Shown here: in pieces, positions 27,601-38,554 of the stretch | How positions within the stretch are numbered: position 1 is the stretch's first letter | Layout: each line of letters starts with the position of its first letter | From: Ficedula albicollis | Lineage: Eukaryota; Chordata; Aves; Passeriformes; Muscicapidae | Length of the DNA: 64,000 bases | Direction of reading: 5' to 3' | Assembly (NCBI RefSeq): GCF_000247815.1 | Contig: NC_021677.1 | Coordinates: 43,250,864 to 43,314,863 of the forward strand | Position numbers and translations under genes: made by a program | The notes under the pieces: model-generated | Told to the model about the DNA's origin: nothing | Databases searched by the model: none | Seen by the model: only the letters and a program-made list of their open reading frames with translations

Positions 27601-29519
27601 AAATGTTGTTTTAAAGGCTGTTATTTTAGCTCCCTAGACAGGGCAGAATAGATCAACAACACTGCAAGTACCAACATATTTGAGCTAAAAAAAAAAAAAA
27701 TGTTCTCCGACAGAATGCAGTAGAAATAAGCTAAGGGACAATGCATATGAAAAGAAGTAAAAGCTCCAATTGTCTTTAAATTTCCTGGTCCCAGCCACCA
27801 TATTGTCTGGAATTGACTTGGTTTAAGCAATATGGCCTTTCAGGTTTGAAAGAAACCATAAGCCCAAAATATATTCATTACCACCCCCACTCCCTAAAGA
27901 ATAGCCCAAGTCTTTTCCAAGAGCACATACCTTGCACTATTGTCCAGACCTTTATGTAGAAAAAATATTTAATACTTAAAAATAAAGCCTCTTCTTGTAC
28001 GTCTCTGCAGAGGCAGCTCCACAGCCAAGCTGGAAGCTACAGTATAGGAATCAGAGTCCTTTTGTGCCTGCTGTGTCAGGGCAGTGTAAATTTACACCTG
28101 CCTCAGGTTTAATTTAGCAATTAGTAATTACTTGGTAAATTAAGGATGGTGAGAGAGTTTCCTCTCAAATAACGCTATTATTAAATAAGATAAAAACTGA
28201 GCACTAAATGAACTGAGCATGTTATTTCTGCCCTCAAAGGGAACCAAACAGACTAGGCTAGGTTTATAGAATTCTAGAGGTTGCATTTGCAAAGATGTCT
28301 TAATGTCTTCCATTCTTAACTTTGCTAATGCTGTGGTTGACATTCTGCTGTGAAACTCCACTTTCTTTAATAACTTTTCTTCTGTCTTGAAAATCATTAC
28401 TGGCCCAGCCACAAGCAATAGTCAAAGATCAAATCTTTTTCCACAGCTGACCAGCATCAAGAAGCACATGTTCCTCTGTGTTGAACTGCACAACTCTACT
28501 TGGTCTAGCAAAAACAACCCCATATCACTAATATCTGAGGATGTCTTGTTTGTTCCAACTAATGCATTCATGTATCTTTTTACTTACCAAAACCAGCAGA
28601 AGACAGATCAGGTTAATACAAGCAGGTACTTTTTGTTGTCTAGGTATAAGCTCCACCTTATCTCTTCAGTAAAAAAAACAACAGCCCATAACTTTCCTGT
28701 AGTGAACATGGAATTCAGTTTTTTGGGAAGAGAATGACAAATCCCAGAGGAAGGCAAGGGTTTAACAGGTCTGAAGAGATTTGCTTTGAATTTCTTCTAA
28801 TCTGCATCCCAGCCAGTGCGTAAATAAGAAAAGGGACCAGTCCAGAGCCTGCTGCCATTCAAAGACAAGCATGAAGCATTAACCTGTACTAAGGAAGGCA
28901 AGAATAAGTCTTTTCCTTAATGCCTGACATCTGAAACCAACGTTCTTTTAACATAATATCCAAATATTTTTGATTTTGGCTTAGTGTCTGTTTGATGTAG
29001 CAATAAAGCAAAGCTCACGTATTGTGCATACTCAGAGAGCTCCCAAAATACTAATGGCAGAATCTCAGTCCCCTTTATAGCAGTTCACAAAACTGGCAGG
29101 TCAGCCTCTTCTGGGAAACTGATCATTATGAAATTAAGTGTATGGGAGCAGAACTCATTAGAAATTCAGCCCCTTAACATACAAAGAGCATGAACTGCCT
29201 TTTCATATACGGATATGCATATATGGATATGTGTTTTAGGGTAAGGAGTAAAGGATAGTAATGTTTGAACATACTGTGTCCAGAATTTAAAAAATAATAA
29301 TAAAAAAAGAATCGTTGTAAGACAGTTTCACAAGAGTCAGTTAAAAAACAATGAAATCTGTAGGCCTTAAAAACTGAGGGCCAACAAAACAAACAGCAGT
29401 ACTTTGTTCCCTATATGCGAAGACAGGTTCTGATAATACCATTTGTTTTCAAGCCGCAGGTTATATGCTTGGTAAGCCTTCACTGGCAGATTGATGCACT
29501 ATTTGTCTAAGTCTGGGTT

Positions 29520-29900
29520 AGGGCTGTGCCAGCTCCACTTGACCCTTCTCCCACGCAGAGCTCAGCACGTGCCGCCCAGGCAGCGCTCAGCACTGCTTGC
29601 CTGCAGCTGTCCTCTGATCACCCTGCTGCAGAAGGGCAGCAGGAGCCAGTCCGTGCCCCAGCTTCACATGAGAGCCCAGAGTGCCAGCACTGCATCTGAA
29701 ATGTGCGCAGCACCGAGCCCCTGCCTGGCCAGAGCCGGGCAGACGCGAGGAAGAAAAAGAGATTTGCGCAAACTAATACTCTGAAAGAGAGTGGGGAAAT
29801 ACCACTGCTCTTGTGCAAGCTTAGCAGAAATTCAGCAGTGCCCAGGGTCACCGAGGCCCACCTGGCAGCAGCCTCCAGACATGTGTTAGAGGATCTCTAG
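29520..29900. other. Local GC-rich block, function unknown
   Basis: This block stands out from its AT-rich surroundings. It has scattered CpGs and open frames on both strands (for example plus 29491-29784 and minus 29618-29851). Neither translation resembles a known family, and open frames on both strands are expected from raised GC alone. It could be a decayed repeat or a regulatory element. Confidence 0.4.
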
Positions 29901-30349
29901 TGCAATACCAATTCAGGGAGCACGGCTCCAAATGCTGGGCCACTGATCATCTGACATCCTGCAGCTGCCCAGTTATTCAGAAAAAAAAAGAAACCCAAAC
30001 TCTTAGAAAAATGCCCTGGATCAGAATGCTGCCTAAGCAGCAAGGCCTACCTGTGCCTTTTGCATGAAAGGTAGAGATCCATAATTACATAAATGCATAA
30101 AGAACTGTCCAGAATAATGTCAGCCCTGGAAGAACTAGAATTGAAATAGAAACTATGTGGTGTTGTAAGAAACAAAAATTTCTTTTTAAATAAAAAAGTC
30201 ATCCAAAGTAGCAGCTACATTTCCCTTGGAGATAAAAGATTCTGATATTTTATGGAAATAAGTCTAAAAATATGAATTCTTTTTGTAAATGTTACCAGTA
30301 TCAACTAATACTCTACAATTAACTTCCACAGTGTAACAAGATATTCAAT

Positions 30350-30405
30350 GAGTATTTAGTATACATCATTTACTATACATTCAGTGAGTGTTTAGTATAC
30401 ATTGT
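30350..30405 (+). repeat. Short imperfect direct repeat
   Basis: 'tcaatgagtatttagtatac' is followed about 30 bp later by 'tcagtgagtgtttagtatac', separated by 'atcatttactatacat'. This is a small imperfect duplication. Confidence 0.75.
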
Positions 30406-31072
30406 CTGAATTTCCAGTTTCCTTCAAAGATCTACAGAGGCAACTTTAACACATATTTTTTCTTCTTTAAACAGAGAATAGACTACCACAAAATGGCATC
30501 TTGTATGCATCCCAAGCAAAAAACATCAATTATATTTGTAAATATCTGTTTACAAAAGATCAAGACAGAATGTTGGCTATCGATTTTCCCACCTGGGATC
30601 TTCAAAATCCTACGACTACTCCAAACCTTATTTGTATGTAAGTGATTTTTAAAATAGATTTTGGACTAGTCAGTGTGGTCTAAGGTTTAAAGGAGAGGGC
30701 TGAGAAACAGGAAATGTGGGAGAATTGGGTTGGATGAAAGCCTGGATAAAGGCCTGTGGTTTGTTTGCATGATTTTTAGTTAATAATAAGGGAGATTGGG
30801 TGTCTCAGAAAATTCAAAAAAGGGAAAGAAACCTTTATCCAGCCGAACAAAAAAACAAAGCCAAGAACCTTAATATGAAGGTAACTGAACTTGTAAATAC
30901 TAATGCAAAGTAGTTGTCCTATCACTTAAAACTGGAATGGAGCCCTAGAAGTTGTTCTCCAGGGAATTCTCTTTAGAATCAGAGAATTGTAGAATGTTAA
31001 GTGTCGTAAGGGACTGCAGAGATCATCTAATCCCAGATGACCCTGCCATGGGCAGGGACACCTCCCACTACA

Positions 31073-31316
31073 TCTAACATGGCCTTGATCATTTCCTGGG
31101 TTGGGGCATCCACAGCCTCCCTAAGCAACCTGTTTCAGTACCCCACAGTAAAGATTTTCTTTTAGCACTAGCCTAAATATCCCCCCTTTCAATTTCTAAC
31201 ATGGCCTTGATCATTTCCTGGGTTGGGGCATCCACAGCCTCCCTAAGCAACCTGTTTCAGTACCCCACAGTAAAGATTTTCTTTTAGCACTAGCCTAAAT
31301 ATCCCCCCTTTCAATT
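31073..31316 (+). repeat. 122-bp tandem duplication inside the CR1 copy
   Basis: Positions 31073-31194 and 31195-31316 are abutting copies from 'tctaacatggccttgatc' to 'ccctttcaattt'. I see no differences. Intact CR1 elements do not carry this duplication. Confidence 0.93.
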
Positions 31317-31946
31317 TGCACCCATTACTCTTTGTCCTATCACCACAGTTCCTGACAAAGAGTCCCTCTCCCGCTTCCCTGCAGGCCCCCTTCAGATACT
31401 GCAATGCTGCTATGAGGTCTCTATGCAACCTTCTCCTTTCCAGGGTGAGCAGCCCCAAATTTCTCAGCCTTTCTTCATAGGGGAAGTTCTCCTGTCCTCT
31501 TACCACCTTCATGACACTCCTCTGGACTTGCTCCAACAGATCCCTGTCCTTCTTGTTGGAGGCTCCAGAACTCTATTCCATGGGGGGAGGTCTCCCAAGG
31601 GTCAGTGCCCCACAGTAAAGATTTCCTTCTAGCACTAGCCTAAATATCCCCCCTTTCAATTTGCACCCATTACTCTTTGTCCTATCACCACAGTTCCTGA
31701 CAAAGAGTCCCTCTCCCGCTTCCCTGCAGGCCCCCTTCAGATACTGCAATGCTGCTATGAGGTCTCTATGCAACCTTCTCCTTTCCAGGGTGAGCAGCCC
31801 CAAATTTCTCAGCCTTTCTTCATAGGGGAAGTTCTCCTGTCCTCTTACCACCTTCATGACACTCCTCTGGACTTGCTCCAACAGATCCCTGTCCTTCTTG
31901 TTGGAGGCTCCAGAACTCTATTCCATGGGGGGAGGTCTCCCAAGGG
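31263..31946 (+). repeat. ~340-bp tandem duplication inside the CR1 copy
   Basis: Positions 31263-31601 and 31608-31946 are near-identical copies at a period of 345 bp. They run from 'ccccacagtaaagatttt' to 'ggaggtctcccaaggg'. The visible difference is ttttctttt versus tttccttct near the start. It overlaps the second copy of the 122-bp duplication, so the two duplications are nested. Confidence 0.93.
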
Positions 31947-32720
31947 CAGAGCAGAGGAGCAGAATCACCCCTGTGGTCCTGCTGGTCTCACCTCTTCTGA
32001 TGCAGCCCAGGACTGGGCTGGCCTTCTGGGCTGTGAGCACATGCTGATGGCTCACGTCGAGTTTTTCATCAATCACCACCCCGAAGCTTTTTCCAGGAGC
32101 CTGCTCTCAATCACTTCTCTGCCCAGCCTGTAGGTTTGTCTGGGATTGCTGTGACCCAGTTGCAGGACCTTGCACTTTGCATTGTTGAACTTCATGAGGT
32201 TTGCATCTGCCCACTTCTCAAGCATGTCAAGGTCCCTCTGGATGGCAGCCCTTCCCTCCAATGTGCCCACTGCACCACTCACCTTGGTGCTGGTGCTTGC
32301 ACCAGAGATATTGAACAGTATTGGCCCCAGTACCAGCCCCTGAGGGACACCACTTGTCACTGGGCTCTACATATACAAGGAGACATTGACCCAAAGTCCG
32401 TGTGTGAGGCTATCAAGCCAGTTCTTCATCCACCAAGGATGCCCTAGAAGGGCTGGACCTGTGACTGCAGCAGTGTTAGAACAATATGAACAAAAATCAA
32501 TCAGCTGGGTATTCTTGTCCTCTCACTGATACCAACCAATGACACCAAAAAAGAACTGTACAAAATCCTTTTAATGTATTATGGAAACAGCAAAAACTGT
32601 TCTTTTACTGTTTTCCCAAACCTGCTCTTCTATGTGAGATAGGTATATGAGGTCTGATGTGTTTTGTAATGGTTAACCCACCTAGGGCAAGCTCAGATAC
32701 TGTTTTGTGTATGTGTCTCT

Positions 32721-32733
32721 GTGTGTGTGTGTG
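32721..32733 (+). repeat. Short (GT)n microsatellite
   Basis: A short alternating GT run lies inside a wider T/G-rich stretch (32701-32733). Confidence 0.85.
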
Positions 32734-33348
32734 CACAAAGGTCTGATCTTTTGACAAATGCTTGGAGAGCTGCCCATTATAAAGGCAATGATTTTTTTTA
32801 TTTTTTTTTTAAAGGAGACACTCCAAAGTTTCAGGAATAAGTCTGCAGGAATATGCCATTCCATTTTTTAAGATAAAGAAAGGGCTAATTTTTTTAAACA
32901 TTCTACTATTACACTGCTCATGCCAAGGCTGTCTCTCTTCTTTGGTCCCCTCTCATGTTTACCCTCCTCCTAAACTGCAGACCGACGCAAACTCCAAGTG
33001 GTTGAAGGCAAGAACAAGGCAAGTAAAGCTATGACATTTTGATGACTGCTGCCAATAAAAATCATCTATTTTCTGCTTTTTTCTTACTTTTTTTTTAATA
33101 CTATCTCTGTGCTCACACTTTAAATTTAAAAGTTGTTTAAAGGTTCAGAAAAACTTTTTGCAAAAATAATAAAAACAATCAAATTGTTTACATCTCACTG
33201 AAGTCCAATTATTTAATGCTAGCTTACTCATCATGTTAATATTGTTGATTAATCACTAAAATATTGTTGCTTAAACTCCAGACTATCTATTGATATATAG
33301 CTACACTTATGATAATGTCAGATGAGTTTTCTGAAAATTTTGTGGTTT

Positions 33349-33777
33349 ATAGCTTACTCGTCTTAACTTTGCCACAATTATCTAAATTTTTTCTTGTCTA
33401 AACTTCAGAGTACAACGTCATCCTCAAATATTACACTTTGAGTGTGCAGCTTACTCGTCTTAACTTCTCAGTGTATGAGACATTCTCATGTCTTTAGTGT
33501 GTTCAGTTAGGGTAATAATCATGTGAGGCTGTAGGGTTACTGTACACCACTGGAGCCAGAGTTTAGCTTACTCGTCTTAACTTTGCCACAATTATCTAAA
33601 TTTTTTCTTGTCTAAACTTCAGAGTACAACGTCATCCTCAAATATTACACTTTGAGTGTGTAGAGTGTAAAACCACACTTCTCAGTGTATGAGACATTCT
33701 CATGTCTTTAGTGTGTTCAGTTAGGGTAATAATCATGTGAGGCTGTAGGGTTACTGTACACCACTGGAGCCAGAGTT
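33349..33777 (+). repeat. ~214-bp duplication with mosaic interior
   Basis: Copies at about 33349-33563 and 33563-33777 have a period of 214 bp. Both run from 'tagcttactcgtcttaact' to 'ctggagccagagtt'. In the first copy, where the second reads 'gtgtagagtgtaaaaccaca', the sequence instead repeats 'agcttactcgtcttaact' (about 33448-33465). That motif therefore occurs three times. This looks like a template switch or a mis-stitched consensus. Confidence 0.9.
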
Positions 33778-36700
33778 CATGGATTCTCATGAAGGAGACA
33801 TTCTCTTGTAGGATTTTCCTTTCTTTCACTCATTCCTTCATATGCTGGCAAATTTGTCCATTTAGGGATGCAGGGAGAAAACATAAAGAAAATAAAAAAG
33901 GTTGTTTTAGCAAGATTCTACAGAAGTACCTAGATAGATAGTATAATGAAAGTTTGGCTGGCTGCAGGGTTGATTTCAGCCATGGCAAGAAAAATCTTCT
34001 GAAAATAGAGACACACTATGTGGCACATGTTTTTCTTTGACAGGCTCTGGCTTTTTATGGAATACATCCATTAAAGAAGTCATCCTCCACGTTCATCAAT
34101 GCCTTCATCCTTACCATTAGAAAGCTGATAAAGTCCTAGCCTGTGGAAAGTACCATTACAGTTTGCATTGTGTGGCTGCTTTCTCAGAAAAAATGCTCAT
34201 CTGCAGGTATTCTACGGTTTACATGAGTGTTATTTTTCCTGAAGATTTCTACTTCAGAGTTTTTATATACAATACATCAGGTGAAAAATGCCACTCATGC
34301 TTGGAATGGCCATTTCCTTTTGTTTAAGCGTCATCATGTCTTCTTTTTTTACCATGGGAAAAATACGCGTCTGTGTGTCTCTGTGTGGATGTATCTCTGT
34401 TCTTTACCACATTCTGAAATAGCAATGTAAAATGTCTTGACATTTTCCACAAAAGAAAAAAAAAAGCAATAACAAAAAACCCATCAACTCTGGAAAGAGT
34501 TCATGGTTGGAATGTTTCTGGGGAAAAAAAATTCACAGAAGATTATGTTTCAAAAGGGAGTGATGAATAATGGAAAGTATGAACTGTGAAGTCCTATTAT
34601 ATCAGTTGTATTTAGGTTAACCACATTTAATTTTTTTAAGTCCATAAATGCTTAAGAAATTTTAAACACATGATGGACTTATTTGTAAATTTGCATACTG
34701 CCCTGAAGGAGACACTGATTGTTGCATTCTGTTGTGACTCATGTGCATCTCTGGTTCAGGCTGCCAGGAGTCAGAAAACAAACTAAGTAGTATGTAGTGA
34801 CTAAATTTCTGACAGAGTTATCCTCAGGACACTCCACTGCATTTCTTTTAGCACATTAAGATAGGAAAATAAAAAGAGGGTGATATAAAACAGTCTTTAA
34901 GTTTGAAACTTAGCACTGTTTTTTTTCATTCTGTTAGAAGTAAAAATTACAAAACCTAAGCGCACTTACCCACTTTACAGGAATATCCTTTATTTTTGTT
35001 GCCCACTATATTCAAAGTATTCCAACAAATGTACACAAAAACCTTTAAGACAGTATGTGAAAGCCCTTTTCCTTAATAAAAATACTACTATTACTTCTGA
35101 ATTTTTCTTCAAAATTCAAGTATCACCAACTTTACACAACGGTTCTTGTTCTCCAAATATCAGAAGTAAACCTGCATGCATGCTACATCTTGATGCCATA
35201 TATACTTTTTCAAATTGAATTCTTTATTGCATGTCAATGAAAATATGTCTACAGTAAACTCGAAGCCACATCAAAGTTTCACCATCTGTTTTTTTCTTCT
35301 ATTGACAAGAAAAAGAGGTTTAAGATACACTTAATTAGAGCATGATCAGTGATTAAATATATAATGAGTTACAACATATGGTAGTAGTCGCAAAAAATAG
35401 TTACTTGGGTTCCTATTTATCTGTCAAGTGAACTGGTTTATCTACTGATCATAAACGAATGTCAGATGTAATCTAATGGCTTTTTAATAGAAGGAAGCTT
35501 GACAAAATACTGGCAGATGGTATTCTGGGTAATGATCCAGACTGCAGTAATCTCAGTAATGACTTATCTATTTACCTGGCCCCAAAGAAAGAAAGGAGGA
35601 GGAGGGAGGGGCCACAAAAAGATTCAAGTAGCCTGGGCTGCTTTGGCATTGTAAATGTTCAAATCACTGAAGCAGCACATGGACTTCTGTAATGGGAGAA
35701 AACATGAAATTGATTAAAAAACAGTATAAATGCAACAGGAAGATCCTCCTCCTCCGCAGTCAGTTTGGGAATGGAAACTTACCTAGTTCTCGTGGACTTT
35801 TTTTCTTCCTGTTGTTGCTCTGAAGTGGTCAGTTGAGGGGAAATCTGTCCTTTTAAGAAAAACATCTCATCGCACCACTGGGCCACCCCAGCAGGCTGTT
35901 TCTCAAGGCGTGGTGATCCACTCCAAAACAGAGGCAGTAACATTAAGGAATGCTTTAGAAACCACAAAGGACTGCCACATGGCCTGAAAATCTTCCTTTT
36001 GCCTCACATTGACATGGGTCATGATACAGGACAATTATTATCTTTCTGCCTCCCAGAAAAATCTCTAAGCAGCTACCATGAACTTTAAGGGGTATCCTCT
36101 GACTTTGTCCCAGTTACAGTTTCTGAAACCTGAAAAAAATATTTGTGTTTTGTAAAATTTCTTTTCAGATGCTGAAAGTTCCATTGAAGTTAGAATTTAA
36201 TGTTCTAAGTATATACAAGTGGAAGCATCAGGAAGATTTCCACACATAACCAAACACATAATAAGAAAACTCTTGCAACCAGCATGAAATAATAAGTCCC
36301 ATTGGAATAAAAAAGATCTGTTGAACTTTTCTTCTCTCCAACCTCACCTACTGTTTACTTCCACTACTGAAAATAGTGCCGGGAAATTTGTAGATCTGTT
36401 GACTTGGACAAATCCATCCCAATAAAAAACAGGATGACCTGAACTTCAGCTCAGCACCAGTGCCACACAGAGTAAATTAAGAGTTCACTACAATCTACTA
36501 AGAAGGAGCTGGGTGTGATACTGGACTGTTTGCCATGGTATTGGACAACAGAGAAGCAGCATTATACTGAGGTATACAGATGTCAGTGACAGGCAAGAGA
36601 AATATCCTGAGAAAATAGCTCTAATGTTTACATCCAGACTAGGTGTTACCAAATTAATCTGTAGTAGAGATGTACTTCTGTTTTCCAGGTGCTTTGAGAA

Positions 36701-38271
36701 GCACAGCTGACAAAATTGTGTTATTTTCCATTGGGTGTGTTCAGTCTTTACGTGAGCTACTGTGGACAGTTTTAGCACTGCTGTTGAGCCTATCTGTGAA
36801 GATCTGCAAGAATCACTTAAGAGACAATTCCTGCAGCTAGCAAAAACCTGCTGCTCCTTCCATTGCAGCATCAGCTACAAGATTTCCTTTCTCATGAAGT
36901 GAGTGATTTTTATTTCCAAGTATAGTCTACCAATTTCTGATTTGGAAGGATTGATCTAATTTCCTGTGAATCTCAGAAAACCTCAGAAAGATTTGTGTCA
37001 TAAGACATCTGCTGAGGTCTATTGTATGTCACAATGCTTAGACCCTCGCTCTGCATGTTATGAGTTTTTACAAAAGGTTGGCAGACATAGGGAAATACAA
37101 TAGCACAGGGAAATAACCTCTGGTAGCTAGGTCAATCATCTTGAGATACAGCTCCATAGACAATCTATTTGGTTTTTTGTTTATTTGTTTGTTTCTACCA
37201 TGGATATCATCTATTCCAGAAAAAAAACCAAAACACTCTCACAAATATCTTGGAGTATCCAGTGTCTAATTTTTGTTAACAAGTTATTTATTAACGTTTC
37301 TATTTTCTAATAAAACTGTTATTTCTAATAAAACTATTATTTCATCACATCTGCCATCACCTGATTTACACAGCTAGGAAATAAGAAGCAAGACCTGAAT
37401 AAAAATACCTGAAGGGTATTTTTATTTCTCTCAGACTACAGAGTAGCTCCTTATAGCAACAACTGATATAATGATAATAATCACTAACAACCAGACTACA
37501 GGAAAATTCTCACAATTCAAAATTATCCTTTCAGTACTTTTCAGTACTACAGGGGCTGCTTTTGTGATGCAAACTAGATAACCTAGAGAGAGTTTTTTGT
37601 TTGTTTCAAGGGCTAAAGAGAACATCTCTGTTTGGGGAACTAGGATATAACCTTTTTCATGGTCTTCCTTTTGGTGATTTGTTTTGTTCTTTCTCACCTA
37701 TATTCACAAGCAGATTTTAGATGCAGGGTCCTATAAAACTTACTGTAACAAAAGATGATGAAGAGGGAATTTCTAAAATACAATTAAATCACAAAGTGAG
37801 TTTGTTTAAAAATTTGCTGCGCATTTTTCATTTGATTTTTTTTTCCTGTAGCAGCTATTCAGCTGTAGTTTTAATTTTATTTTTGATAATTTGCCTGGAC
37901 TTTGAAATGGGAGTGGCATTTATAGCTGATGCATTCATAACTGATTTGCCCATGTTTCATGTGCCATATACAGTCTGGCATGCTTTCTTCAAGCACTTTT
38001 TTTTTTTGAACAGTGTAATTCTGTGCAGACTCAACTACTGTCCTTGTAGCTCTTTGTTTCCCTCCCCTTTACATTTCTTAAAAGTTGAGAGTAGTCAGAT
38101 AGTAAATAAGGTCCACCACTTATAAAGGACTTTGCTTGTATTGCTTAAGATCTAGTCAGGGTGGCAATTTTGTATTAAGTATAGTTCTAAGTTTCCTCGG
38201 TCAAATGTCAAGATTCCACTGTGTATTAGCAATCAGAATAAAACACAGAAGATGTACATTTTCCTTTATCA

Positions 38272-38277
38272 TTTATT
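38272..38277 (-). terminator. DIO2: Canonical poly(A) signal AATAAA (distal)
   Basis: The minus strand reads AATAAA, about 210 nt beyond the SECIS element. The following minus-strand sequence ('tcttctgtgttttattctga') is U/GU-rich, as expected for a downstream element. Cleavage is likely around 38250-38260. Confidence 0.65.
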
Positions 38278-38485
38278 ATAATACAAGAAAAACAAATCTA
38301 GAAAGCACATTTCATGGAGCACCATATTGTAACAAAATTTTGCTGGCTCTCCTGCAGTGTATTTTTGACATTTAAACAATGACACACACACAGTACACAC
38401 AGGCACCTACACCACGGCGATCTTATGGGCAGACCCAAAGAGACACCTCTTTCAAGCACAGACACCTAAGGTGCACAGAGGAATC

Positions 38486-38554
38486 CAGTGTGAGGGCATC
38501 TGAAAGCTAACTGAGCTAACCACTCTTTTGTTAGCGATCTTCATAAGCACACCA
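38486..38554 (-). ncRNA. DIO2: SECIS element, form 2 (DIO2 3' UTR)
   Basis: Folded by eye from the minus strand. Helix I is GTGTG (38552-38548) with CACAC (38492-38488). The SECIS core is ATGA (38544-38541) opposite AGAT (38501-38498), giving the tandem U.U, G.A, A.G non-Watson-Crick quartet. Helix II is about 10 positions, with GCTAAC (38535-38530) pairing GTTAGC (38511-38506) plus two pairs next to the quartet around a short mismatch. The apical loop opens with the unpaired AAAA (38529-38526). It carries a mini-helix GAG (38525-38523)/CTC (38515-38513), which makes it form 2. It recruits SBP2 and eEFSec so that the upstream UGA is read as selenocysteine. Confidence 0.88.

Larger units (their letters stand above)
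16193..30970. other. Intergenic, 3' flank of DIO2; no gene seen
   Basis: This is non-coding AT-rich sequence. It contains two small tandem duplications (16556-16671 and 27457-27600), an A-rich/GA-rich tract at about 24127-24172, and a local GC-rich block at about 29520-29900. ORFs on both strands in that last block show no recognisable family. No RNA gene or other transposon was recognised. Confidence 0.6.
30975..32460 (-). mobile_element. CR1 LINE, inverted, 5'-truncated, internally duplicated
   Basis: The element lies on the minus strand, with its 3' end at about 30975 (plus-strand reading 'gaatcagagaattgtagaat'). Reading right to left, 32360-32073 encodes a reverse-transcriptase fragment that opens with the CR1-type motif [17 protein letters not shown]. 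It has lost the sequence carrying the RT catalytic FADD box. A C-terminal pol piece with the CR1-typical 'YEERLRNLGLLTLERRRLHRDL' context (split here as YEERLRNLGL and LTLERRRLHRDL) follows. That piece appears twice (minus 31881-31573 and minus 31536-31243) because of an internal tandem duplication. The element is dead: frames are broken, the 5' end is missing, and nothing suggests mobility. Confidence 0.93.
32461..38250. other. Intergenic, immediately 3' of DIO2; no gene seen
   Basis: This is AT-rich sequence between the CR1 copy and the DIO2 poly(A) site. It holds a short GT run at 32721-32733 and the mosaic duplication at 33349-33777. Nothing coding was recognised. The 127-codon minus frame at 36871-36488 has no recognisable domain. 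Confidence 0.6.

Noticed and set aside
31243..31881. Two nearly identical 'genes' of about 100 codons on the minus strand
   Set aside because: They are duplicated pieces of the CR1 pol C terminus within one dead LINE, not host genes.
36488..36871. 127-codon minus-strand ORF 3' of DIO2
   Set aside because: No domain, no homology recognised, beyond the inferred DIO2 poly(A) site. Length is within chance for 64 kb.
38221..38285. Alternative SECIS candidate starting ATGATAAAGG on the minus strand
   Set aside because: Arms pair poorly, there is no AA apical bulge and no matching GA quartet. The hairpin at 38486-38554 fits every criterion.
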